Below are positions 45,475 to 55,095 of a stretch of DNA of 64,000 bases, piece after piece. Position numbers and translations under genes: made by a program. Every line of letters begins with the position of its first letter. The stretch's first letter is position 1. Source of the DNA: Blasia pusilla (Eukaryota; Marchantiophyta; Marchantiopsida; Blasiales). The notes below the pieces were generated by a model. The model saw nothing but the letters and a program-made list of their open reading frames with translations, was not told the DNA's origin and did not search any database. The stretch covers positions 39,184,001-39,248,000 of the forward strand of contig CM114272.1 of NCBI GenBank assembly GCA_050084515.1, read 5' to 3'.

Positions 45475-46196
45475 CCATCGCCAGAATCAAGGCCAACTCC
45501 AGATTTCCATTCATTCAGAGATGGCAGTTCATGGGCCAAGGAGGCGAGGGATCCAGGGCCTATGTCTTCAAAATGTCAACCACAGGTCCCTCGAGTGGCC
45601 TCGATCTTATAGATCAAATGAAGGAAGGGGAAGATCTTTACAGGAGCTGGGTCAGCTTTGATATTTGCTATAGAGTGCTGAACGGATGGTTGACGATGGG
45701 TGCTCACATTTATGACCATGTGGAGAAGGGACTCAAAACTATATTTGTGTGTGAAGTAAAGGCGTAAGACGTTGGCGGTTTGAAGATGTCTTTGGTTACT
45801 CTTGTTGGAGGTGGTGAAGGAAAACAAAAGGCCACCTCCGGAAATTTATGGGTTCATGGCGGACAATGCACAAGCTGGGTGGATTGCTATCCGGGAAGTG
45901 TTCTGGGGTGGAGAGGTTCAACCGGAGAGGAAAGGTTGGATGCTTTCCATTGGCAAATGATCTGTGACCCGGTACACCAAATCTTGCATCAAGGAGAATA
46001 AGAGGACAGAGCATGTCACTCTACTCCAACGCCGCAAGGGAAAGACAAAACCTTGAAGTAGGCCATGGACCCGCCGGGGAAGAACTTCATGGATGGTGGA
46101 GGAAGCATGCGATTGAGGGGAAGTACAAAGAGTTGTGCTCTTGGTTGAGTTGGTGGATATGCACGTATGAGACAATGGGGAAACTTCATGCGGCAG
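45475..46196 (+). pseudogene. MULE-like transposase of E1, exon 1, 3' part (catalytic region)
   Basis: Resumes after the retrotransposon with GQGGEGSRAYVFKMSTT and VLNGWLTMGAHIYDHVEKGL. The E2 copy shows the core more clearly: IYGFMVDNAQSRWIAIREVF and ERSDAFHWQQSV, a layout like the DDE region of MULE transposases (an Asp-centred strand, then a His-containing segment). Two or more frameshifts occur (about 45765, 45890). Exon end at GCGGCAG before GTGAGT. Confidence 0.65.
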
Positions 46197-46635
46197 GTGA
46201 GTTCACTATTTTGTCTTGTCAAGCTCACGCTGAGAATTTTTTGTAAAGTTGTAGCTCAGGGTGAGAAGCGTGGGAATTATATGGATTTCAAACCCAAGAA
46301 ACCAAGCAAGCTGTCGGATGCGACGGGTTGCCCGAGTGTGCAACCCAACGGAAACCGACGGGTTGCATCCCGATGTTTGGTGTCGTCCCGAGTGTGCAAC
46401 CATTCGGGACCCGACGGGTCACAGAGTCGTTCATGGGATGCCTCGGCCTTGCAACCCGTCAGGTTCCGACGGGTTGCAGTAGGTGGGTTTAAGGTTACAA
46501 CACGTCGGGACCCGACGGGTCGCAGAGTCGTTCATGGGATGCCTCAAGCCTGCAACCCGTCTGGTTCCGACACGTTGCTTATTTCTTTGACTCCAGGGTT
46601 ATTTTCGTTCCCTTCTAACATTGCCGTCGTTGCAG
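46197..46635. repeat. Transposase intron of E1 with six palindromes
   Basis: 439 bp, GT-AG (GTGAGT ... CGTTGCAG). Palindromes at about 46313, 46340, 46397, 46451, 46498 and 46552. The same intron in E2 is 1159 bp. Confidence 0.85.
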
Positions 46636-48124
46636 GGATTGAACGTTCATGAAAATGCCCTCTGCCCCAACACAAGTGGAGCAGAAAGTGTTCATTCCTC
46701 TTGAAGGTCGTCACAAGCATGCCAACGAATTTCACTTGTGGAGGCATGCCAACAAGACCAGGCAAGAGCAATGCTACAGTCTGCAGCATCCCATATCTTC
46801 CTCACAAAAGGCATAACAAAAGGAAAAGGGCCGTCGATTTACAAGCTCTATGTCAGGGCGGCTGTGAGATCTGGTGATGAAAAATTGTATGTCGAAGCCT
46901 TCAACCGGTGCGTAGCTCGAACTCCACTCGAGCAAGACGTACACATAGGTGGGGATATTCATGGGCAGGTTTCAAGACGTCCCATACAGATGGTGGTAGA
47001 GCAGTCCGAACGAGACTCATGGAGACCAGATAAGTATCTTGACTTGAGCGGTGAAGAGGCGATCGAGGAACAAATCCGGTGATTGATTTGGATGAGGAAA
47101 TTACACCGCCCAGGTATTCGGGGACCCCGGACCCGTCCCAAATCCGTGATGGAGTTACTTCTCCAAAATCAGTGAATGTTTTATTTCAAAAGCCCTCCGT
47201 TCTTTGGAAGTTCGCAACATCCATCCTTTGGGGTGGTTCAACAATATGGGATTCGGTAATGGAGGTGGATTGCAACCTAAAACGGTGGCATATATCTCGG
47301 AGCAACCCAGACGTGGACCCACTTGCGGGGTAGGATCGATGGCATTAGGAGAGCATGCGGCACTTTCCTAAATAAGAATCGTACAAGGATGGACGACCCT
47401 TTGCACGGGTTTTGGGGACTCAAAACCTTTGATCGTTTCACGAGGTCCGGGATCAATTGAAGTACTTCTTCCGCCCAAATGAATCTTGCGCTCCGGAAGT
47501 CTTATCCGGCTGCCATTGGAGCTCGGGAATACCCCACGATTTGGCCCATCGCCGCAGACACGAATCGCACTCAAGGAAGTGGACAATCTTACAAGTGTCG
47601 GTTTCAGACTTGTGAGACGGGGAAGTTCGAGCATGTTAGCATTCTGAGACCTTTGCATTTTAAGTATTCAACCCAAGATTGATGTCAACATGTATCCGAA
47701 GAAGGTGGATGATCTCAATCCATTATTTTTGTTTGAGTCTAGAAATGGGGTGAAGAGAAAAAGAATGTGTAGGCCAACGGTGGAGAGAGCAAAACGAATT
47801 GCAGCAGCTCGGGAGGCAAAAATGGAGATCATCGCCACGAAAGATGTCTTGAGTGGCAATGGAATAGGAAGGATGTATTGGGTCAAGAACAACACTGTAT
47901 ATTCAAGTGTCACAGGGGTGTATGTGGTGCACATCTGTTGCTTTCCCACATGTTCATGTGATGACTTTGTCCAAAGAGAGACAAGTGGCAAAAGGTATTT
48001 CCCTTGTAAGCACATGTACTATGTGTTGCTGGTAGTTTTAAGAGAGTTGGAGGTAGAAGTAGGAATCCATCAACCAATTCTGTCCCTCAAAGAAGTTCGA
48101 AGTATTTTAAACAAACCACTTTGA
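46636..48124 (+). pseudogene. MULE-like transposase of E1, exon 2 with C-terminal SWIM zinc finger
   Basis: Starts GLNVHENALCPNTSGAES, followed by LVEACQQDQARAMLQSAASH and RPIQMVVEQSERDSWRPDKY. Frame breaks occur near 46702, 47080, 47330 and 47670. The last frame has VHICCFPTCSCDDFV and GKRYFPCKHMYYVLL, the CxCx(n)CxH pattern of SWIM fingers found in MULE/FAR1-type proteins, then a stop at 48124. The SWIM part is intact. Confidence 0.7.
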
Positions 48125-48405
48125 GGATGCAAAATGAAGTTTAAGATTGTACTTTTATTTTTTTCTCAACCTTCATTGTGAGCTTGAACTCTATTCAGCC
48201 CGGGGCAAATGATAGATTTTTCCATCCAATGACCTTGGATGGAAAAAGTGATTGGTTCCACACTTATGATTCCACTGATTTCTCAGTTTTGTAAATTTTG
48301 TGCAATTTGCAACTCGTCGGACTCAAAGGGGTTGCCAAAATATGGAAGAGGAAAAAAAAACTGTGGGATTGTTTAATAAATGAACAAAAAAGTGCAAAAA
48401 AATTC
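48125..48405. other. 3' flank of the E1 transposase
   Basis: No gene. One half palindrome at about 48305-48335 (GCAACTCGTCGGACTC). Confidence 0.5.
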
Positions 48406-48541
48406 ACACAAAAAGTTTCCTCTCTTCAACCCAACGGAAACTCTCTTCAAAAAAAAGTATCTATTTCGGTTGAAGGTAGTTTCCTCTCTCCTCTCTCCTC
48501 TCTTCCTCTCTTCCTCTCTTCCTCTCCTCTTACCACACCTC
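48406..48541. repeat. Right terminal inverted repeat of E1
   Basis: Pyrimidine tract of CTCTCTTC units ending TCTTACCACACCTC, the inverse counterpart of 24869-24955 (GAGGGCTGGTA and AG-rich units). Confidence 0.75.
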
Positions 48542-48551
48542 AGTCTGGCCC
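48542..48551. repeat. Right target-site duplication of E1
   Basis: AGTCTGGCCC, identical to 24859-24868. Confidence 0.85.
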
Positions 48552-49955
48552 TCTTATCCCTCTCTCCTTGTCGACTCGGCCTCTCGCCTTGAAGACTCGG
48601 CCTCTTTTCTTGAAGACTCAGCCTCTTTTCTTGAAGACTCGGCCTCAGAGTTCCTAGACCCCTTCGCCTTTGCTTTCAAACCCACTGTGGATTTGTCCTT
48701 GGCGGTGACTACCTTGGATACCAACTCAGTTGTCTCAATGGCTTGCTCCTCCTCATCTCCTTCGAATAATTTTTCAGTCTTACAAAGTTTGGAATGTCGT
48801 CCCTGCGAGCGACGACTATGTCATACACCACGCGCAGGTTCTTGTCTGTCACCTCCTCCGGGTCATTGAAGTCCAACCAGATTGGACAATTCAATACCTC
48901 CCATTTGTACATGTCATGCCCCATCTCCATGTAGTACATGGAGAATCCCTTTCCATTAGGAGGAGAAGCCCATAACTTGCAGGCTGCCAAAAATTTGCGG
49001 CAGGTACCTGCATTCACACAATAGATGAGGTATCTATACACCATCCGTTGGGCAACTCTTTGTCGGGATAACTTGGCCTGCTTCTGAAGATCCCACTTCT
49101 TCTTTGCAAAATCATGTTGTCGCGCGTCTATTTTCTTGTCTAGATTTGCCTGAGGGAGGATGTGATTCTTGAACATCGTTCGAAAGCTCGGGTTTTTCAT
49201 CAACTTATCCCTGATGTCATCAAGCCACAATTTGAAATCTTCTATAGCCTCTAGGTTGGCCTCCTCTAGAACTGGCTCAATCTTTTCGAGCTCCGCTTGT
49301 AGACCCATGATCATCGACTTCCCAAGAAGTCACAGCGCGTCCCATAAGGACCATTCCCTTAGCCAATGGGAGATCATTGGTTCTCATACACCCAGAGGAT
49401 GGTGTGCCGCCCACTTCTATGCCTTGGTGCCTTCGAGACTGATTTTCATTTTTTGGATCCGCCTAAACTCGGATATCCCAAACAACGCAAACCTGTGCAC
49501 GCTCTCTGATTCGACCCTGTGGGTATTTGTCCCTCTTCTGCTTACGCTTGATTATCGCCTTCAGCTCCTTGTAGAGCTCCAGGCCAAGTTTGGGGTTGAG
49601 GATTGCAATGTACCATTGCATCTTGCTTGTAGTGTACTTTGTAGCTATAAACACGGCAGCCTGAATGAATTTGGCCCGTTCCGACGCCAAGACGTTTCCC
49701 TTCGCTCCATTCCAATGTGGCACTCTTCTTGGCTGCCTGGATCTTGGACCACCATAGAATCGTGACCACTGCATCTTGGGAGATGAAGGTATTTGCCCAA
49801 GTCTTGTTCTTTATTTGAGCTCCCTTTGCCACCATCTCATCGACCAGGTTCTCACCGAGGAATCCCTTATACTCTAACGGGTGCGTTGTAAGCACTTCTT
49901 GACTCTGCCCCATTCTTGGATCCAGTGGTGGGTGACGTTTGCCTTGGATATAATC
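48552..49955 (-). pseudogene. Methyltransferase-like gene of E2, 5' part of exon 3
   Basis: Starts after acceptor TTTGCAG at 49956. Best frame is 49314-48709, with FKLWLDDIRDKLMKNPSFRT, QRMVYRYLIYCVNAGTCRKF and CPIWLDFNDPEEVTDKNLRV; E1 has the same region broken. An imperfect 8-residue repeat (AESSRKE units, about 48640-48570) follows. The exon is cut at 48551 by E1 and continues at 24858. Confidence 0.7.
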
Positions 49956-51033
49956 CTGCAAATGCAAACACAAGGTTAGAATAATGATCCCTTGCAACCC
50001 GTCGGTTTCCATCTGGTTGCACTAGAGAGTCATGTGCCTAGTGAGTGCAACCCGTGGGACTCCGATGGGTTGCACCACTCTCAAAAAATTGCAAGGATGC
50101 GCAACCCGTCGGACTCTGACTAGTTGCAACAATCGCTTCACGTTGCAATCTCTTGGAGGTCCAATGTAGTTTTTGCAACCCGTCAGACTCCGACCGGTTG
50201 CATCATTGTCCGCATATGGCAACGGTGTGCAACCCGTTGGGGTCCGACGGGTAGCACATTGATGTCCATCGGCATGAAGTGATGCAACCGGTCGGAGTCC
50301 GACAGGTTGTACAGAGACCCCAGAAGCATAGTTCAATCCAAATTTTGACCCAAAAGAATTTTGGTTGCAACTCGTCAGACTTCGACGGGTTGCAAAATGA
50401 CTTCGATTTCGAGCGAGGTTTCTGGATGAAATGTGTGTTTAGCATCCGGTCGAAGTCCGATGGGTTGCACAATGGTCTTGTCATTGGAGGCCTAAAAGCA
50501 ACCCGCCAAAATCCGACGAATTGCAAAAGGTGAAATAATCACCAAGTAGGAGGAAATTTTGGAGAAAATGCAACCTGTTGGGGTTTGATGTGTTTCTTTT
50601 AGGCCAAAAAGGCCAAAAAACAGGTGATTATTTTAGCTTTGGCAACCCGTTGGAGTCTGACGGGTTGCTTTTAGGCCTCCGATGACTTGTAAACAAGACC
50701 ATTGTGCAACCCATTGGACTCCAGCGGGCTGCTAAACACAAGCGTCATCCCTAAACCTCACTCAAAAGCGGAGTCATTTCGCAACCCGTCGGAGTCTGAC
50801 GGGTTGCAGTAGCCCAGATTCATCTAGATAACTGGATACCAAATTCTCATTTCGCAACCTGTCAGAGTCGAACGGGTTGTTGGACTGTACCCAAATTTCC
50901 CGTGCAACAAAAAATGGATTGTAGCTATCGACTCCTATGATTCATGCCAATCTACAATCTGAACATTTTTGCAATCCGTCAGACTCTGATGGGTTGAAGC
51001 AAGCAAAAATTATTGAGAGAAATATGAACTTAC
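49956..51033. repeat. Methyltransferase-like intron 2 of E2: palindromes and a foldback
   Basis: 1078 bp, minus-strand donor GTAAG at 51033. About fourteen palindromes from 49995 to 50995. The segment 50385-50543 is the inverse of 50622-50785, including spacer text such as GGAGGCCTAAAAGC and AGGTGATTATTT. Spacers differ from those of E1 intron 2. Confidence 0.85.
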
Positions 51034-51405
51034 ATATTGATGAAATGCATTGCCATCTCCACCGTTTCCATGTGATGCGGAAATGGATGGAGGATGACTT
51101 CCCTCACGTAGAAATGTGCCTCCAATAAATTCGGGGGCTCCTCAGCAAACTGTGACTATGTCGTGTGCCTGTGGTTTCCATCCTAGATGAAGAAGTAAAG
51201 GTTCCGCATCCAGTTGTATTGGGTTCCTTTAATAGATCTTATGAATTCCTTGTCTCTGATCCTCCAGAAGATGTCCCAATCCTCCATATCTTCTTCCATC
51301 ACCAGAGCCTGCGTTCCATGTTCATCATAAGGCTCAACATAGAACGGAGGTGTCGACGTAGCATGTTGTCGCAACCGACTGCTTCAACTTTGCAATGTCC
51401 TCCTC

Positions 51406-51469
51406 CGACAGAATTTCACAGACGTACTCCATTTCTCGAAATGGAGTACGTCCGTGAAATTCTGTCGGT
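51406..51469. repeat. Near-perfect inverted duplication 1
   Basis: Arms of about 31 nt: CCGACAGAATTTCAC, ACGTACTCCATTTC and their mirror, with a 2-nt centre. Confidence 0.92.
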
Positions 51470-51473
51470 GAAA

Positions 51474-51565
51474 TGTTAGTGGTGGACGGTCATAAGTCCC
51501 CAAGAATTCCACCTTGTGGACAAAGTGGAATTCTTGGGGACTTATGACCGTCCACCACTAACATC
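51474..51565. repeat. Perfect inverted duplication 2
   Basis: Arms of 40 nt (51474-51513 and 51526-51565) without mismatch, loop of 12 nt. The arm starts ATGTTAGTGGTGGACGGTC. Confidence 0.95.
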
Positions 51566-51684
51566 TGCTTAACAACGTGGCACAATGGCGAGGAATGCCA
51601 ATAAGTTGCTTTTTAAAAATTTTCCGATTTACAAAGGAATTGAGAATGCGATTTCAGATATGCCGTTGTCTACTTACCCACTCA

Positions 51685-52315
51685 AAAATTGGGTCGGTGT
51701 CGATGTCGGGCAGCTGCTCTGGGATAGCATGTGGTAAGTCCATAGGAAATCCATTGATGTGATAGAGGTTGATTTCTTGCACCGGGCTCAATGACGATGA
51801 CGACTATTCTCCTGCTTCTTTAGAGATGTCCACCATCTCCACACTTGTTGTCCTCATGATCTCCTCATCCGTCTTTTGAACTTCTGCAGATTCCTCAACC
51901 GATTTTAAGTTCATTGTGTCCCTAGACCTCATCGGGGACATATCCTCCATCTCAACGCTCTCCGTTGGACGGGCGGGGCTTTCTTCCACGGCGATAGCTT
52001 TTTATCTTCGGGCTTTCGCCAATTATGCTCTATTGATGAGGGCGTCGAGATGCTTCTTCTCTCGCTTCTCATCCGCGAATCTTTTCTTGAAGGCCTTAGA
52101 TGCCTCGGCCTCCACGTTCTGCCTTGCGAGCTCTTCCAAAGCAAGCTTTGCCACAACCTCCTACATGTGCATTTTTGCTTCCCTCTCCCGATCCTCTATT
52201 TCTTGTTGCCTAATTTCCGCCGCCGAGCGAGGGCCAAGAGATGGTGAAGCAAGAGTTGTGATGGACTTGGGAGTGACACTCCCAACCTTTGTTTCTTGTT
52301 TTTCTTCCTTGTCAT
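51685..52315 (-). pseudogene. Methyltransferase-like gene of E2, exon 1
   Basis: Starts MTRKK at 52315 as in E1 and aligns through EIRQQEIEDREREAKMHM and SVEMEDMSPMRSRDTMN. An early frameshift (about 52290) and several stops (near 52165, 52035, 52010) break it. Confidence 0.7.
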
Positions 52316-52594
52316 TGTGCACGTTGATTCAGTCTTATTCCTCGTCAATGTTATCCGCACCTATGCACTCCAAAAATCCGATCGACTGCCTAAACTCTCG
52401 AATCGTCGATCAGTGCCTCAACCTAACTCTCAAAGCATCATTTCTTGGAGCGTCGTTACCTTCTAGCAAAGGGCTACGAGTGACTGACGTGTTCAACAGA
52501 TGCAGGGACCTCAAATGCTGAGAGGACTCGTTAGTGGAGGAAGATCTCCAACTAAAATGGCGGAATGAAAAAGGAAAATGAGCGAAATCTGTGC

Positions 52595-52602
52595 CTTATA
52601 TA
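52595..52602 (-). promoter_or_regulatory. TATA box of the E2 methyltransferase-like gene
   Basis: TATATAAG on the minus strand about 280 bp before the ATG at 52315, at the same place as in E1. Confidence 0.55.
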
Positions 52603-52689
52603 CTTTTTGAGTTGTTGAGCTGACCGTTGGTTTGTGGAAACCATTGCACTGATGGCGACGTAGGCCATTACGGTGCTTTGCACGTGGGA

Positions 52690-53400
52690 AACGTGCAACT
52701 CGTCATTCATGCAACCCGTCGGACTTGTCCGACGTGCTTCCCTCATTGTGGGACATCAAGGCGAGGCCAATGATGTGTTGCACGCTTCCCTCATCATGGG
52801 ACATCAAGGCGAGGTCCCCGTGCAACCCGTCGGTGTTGGACGGGTTGCACGGTTCCCCCAACAAGGGAAATCGAGTTGGGGTCCCTCTGAAACCCGTCAA
52901 AGTCCAACGGGTTGCATAGTTCCCTCGCCATAGGAAATCCATGCGAGGTCCCCGTGCAACCCGACTTCGACGGGTTGCAAGGAAGAAGCGACCATCGTGC
53001 AACCTGGCGAAACTAGACCGGTGCACGGGAAGGGGGTACCGACCGAGAACCTTGTGCAACCCAACGGACTCGGACGGTTAGCACGACATGCAACCTCTAC
53101 ATCTGTGATGGGTTGCAAGGACAAAGGTGTCCAAGTTCCAATCATGGTCGGAACTTCCCAAGACCCCATGCAATCCGTTAGACTCCGACAGGTTGCAAGT
53201 CAGAGTCCACTGGGTTGCAAATAGTTAGATTTTGAAGATTTGCAAGCAGACAGATTCCATAGCTTTGCAACCTATTGGAGTCCCACAGGTTGCAACTAGT
53301 CAAAGTCCGACGATTTGCAAACATTTAGTTTCCGACGGATTGCAACTTGCCGGAATCCGACGGGTTGAACTAACCTCGTGAATTGCTAACCTGAGGCAAT
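52690..53400. repeat. Palindrome array in the shared promoter region of E2
   Basis: About a dozen palindromes, several with deletions, between the two divergent TATA boxes. Some units share a spacer such as TTCCCTCATCATGGGACATC (about 52785 and, diverged, 52735). Confidence 0.8.
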
Positions 53401-53543
53401 CCGGAAACTTTCAACGTGATCAATCCCAAGGGAAATTTATTTGTATTGCACTTTCCTTGGTACAGATAGCGTCACACAATCTCACCTACCAACCAACAGC
53501 TTGTCAATCATTTTATGTCAGGAGAATAATAGTCACTATTCAG

Positions 53544-53550
53544 TATAAAT
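53544..53550 (+). promoter_or_regulatory. TATA box of the E2 transposase
   Basis: TATAAAT about 145 bp before the ATG at 53692. Context (CAGTATAAATTAAACATT) matches E1. Confidence 0.5.
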
Positions 53551-53691
53551 TAAACATTTTCATTTTCATTTTCATTCTTATTCTCATTCTCCTCCTGGTG
53601 GAATTATCTGCAAATGGATAATTATGTGAAACTCACATGTGGCAGTCATCTAGCGGCCCTTCCTCAATCAAAAATAATTCGACCCCAAGCT

Positions 53692-53777
53692 ATGGAGTCT
53701 TACATACAAGTCGATGAAAATTTCCTCTCACTCCAATTTCTTCTCTAAATTGGAACAATCTTCGTTTCCAAGGATGT
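53692..53777 (+). pseudogene. Transposase of E2, first codons before the solo LTR
   Basis: MESYIQVDENFLSLQFLL, a stop, then IGTIFVSKDV. It is cut by a solo LTR and resumes at 55096. E1 lacks this first Met (GTGAG in place of ATGGAG). Confidence 0.7.
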
Positions 53778-55090
53778 TGTAATGTAAAAGGATACTAAAA
53801 TGTAATCATTTTCGGAAGTATTCATAAAATTTGATCCCAAAGAGGATCACTATTATTTGAAAAGAAAGCTTAGAGTATGTTGTTTATGTGAAGTTGATAG
53901 TTATGTGGATACAAAACATATTCAAACATTTATCCGCTCATTCTCCTTCTCACAAGTACCAAAATTTTCCTTTATCTATTCTCTCAAGTGGAATCAAATG
54001 AAAATTAAAGCAGATTATCAATCAACACCAAAGAATCTCACAGAGATCTTAGCAACGAGATGGCTTCTCCTACTTTCGGAACTCAATCGGTCCTGGTAGG
54101 CTACTCTCTATCAAACAGATTTTTCACATCTCGATGTTGATTATTCTATAGGTGAAAGTTGCTCTCCCAATCCACTCCTCACTCTATAGACCCGAAAAGC
54201 TCAATCAAGCATACACACCGCACATCCGAATGAAGAAATGGGTTCTTTACTATTCCATCAAGAACAAGAAGGCTTCAAAATGTATACAAGCACGAGAGGG
54301 TACTACTCCCTTGCTCAGACCATTCCTACAGCATAAGGACATCATAAGAGAATGATGATGATAAATATGTTGATGATCCTTAAATATCCTTCCAAACGGT
54401 TTCAGTACTAAAGATCAGAAGCGCTTCTTGCTAAATAGACACCTTCTAAGATCTTTTAAGTACTTTGATCTACGGTTCTCTTAAGTTTTCTATGATCCCT
54501 AGGAATCCGCTGGTCGTAATTGTTATGACTTCCTATGTGGTCCGAAAAGTCACGCCTCTTCCTAGACTAACTACTCTAACGTTGTGCTGCTTGGAATCCT
54601 GGACAGTCTTCTCTTTGATATGAAGTCGATACATCTTCCTCTTTGTTAACTGACAGAGCGCTTCACTCTTCACTCTTCACTCTTGTTCCAAGTGCTTTGC
54701 TCTTCGTTCCTTCACAAAGTACTATGGTTTTGTCTTAGTGCTTTATTAAAGAACGAAGTACTTTGATCTTCATCTTCCAGAAGACATCTTCGTTTATGCT
54801 TCGTTGTCTTTTCCAAGCTTTGCTCTTGGTCTTCCGACTTCGTTAGCTAATTTCTCTCTCCTCCAAGGCAAGTCCTTGATGTTCTATCTCTCTGCCTTAT
54901 CCTAGGAGCTTCACAATCCATTCCAATATGCCTCACTCTTTCAATACACCAAAAATAATATTCAAGAAAACTTTGTATGTACAAACTTTATTTTCAAGAG
55001 TCTTCAATCTTCATGCCTGAAGACATCTATCCTTTGTTTTTACTACAAAAATGTGTAGATCATCAAAATTGAAAATTTGTGGATATCACA
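53778..55090 (-). mobile_element. Solo LTR of a related Ty3/gypsy subfamily
   Basis: 1313 bp with TG...CA ends, flanked by the 5-bp duplication GATGT (53773-53777 and 55091-55095). On the minus strand it starts TGTGATATCCACAAATTTTC and shares diverged blocks with the LTRs of retrotransposon 1, for example GATTGAGTTCCGAAAGTAGG and AGAGAGTA. No internal coding region. Confidence 0.88.
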
Positions 55091-55095
55091 GATGT

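Larger units (their letters stand above)
24869..48541 (+). mobile_element. MULE-like element E1, complete, carrying transposase and methyltransferase-like genes
   Basis: Spans 23673 bp including a nested 11.06-kb LTR retrotransposon. Left end GAGGGCTGGTA and right end TACCACACCTC form the outer terminal inverted repeat, continued inside by AG-rich tracts that mirror each other (24885-24935 and 48480-48532). A 10-bp duplication flanks it. Removing E1 plus one AGTCTGGCCC restores codon phase of the E2 methyltransferase-like gene (REG, then QTRS, against REGRTRS in E1 itself), which is strong proof of the boundaries. Genes: methyltransferase-like on minus (31873-25871) and transposase on plus (33213-48124), diverging from about 32-33.1 kb. 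Terminal repeats plus the SWIM-finger transposase point to the Mutator superfamily. Confidence 0.88.
51034..51572 (-). pseudogene. Methyltransferase-like gene of E2, exon 2, disrupted by inverted duplications
   Basis: Matches E1 exon 2 (PPFYVEPYDEHGTQALVMEE, MEYVCEILSEEDIAKLKQ), but the part encoding the start of the exon is scrambled by two adjacent inverted duplications (51406-51469 and 51474-51565). Confidence 0.7.

Noticed and set aside
53778-55090. Part of the transposon itself (intron of the transposase)
   Set aside because: TG...CA ends, a perfect 5-bp duplication and similarity to the gypsy LTR show it is a solo LTR, and E1 lacks it.
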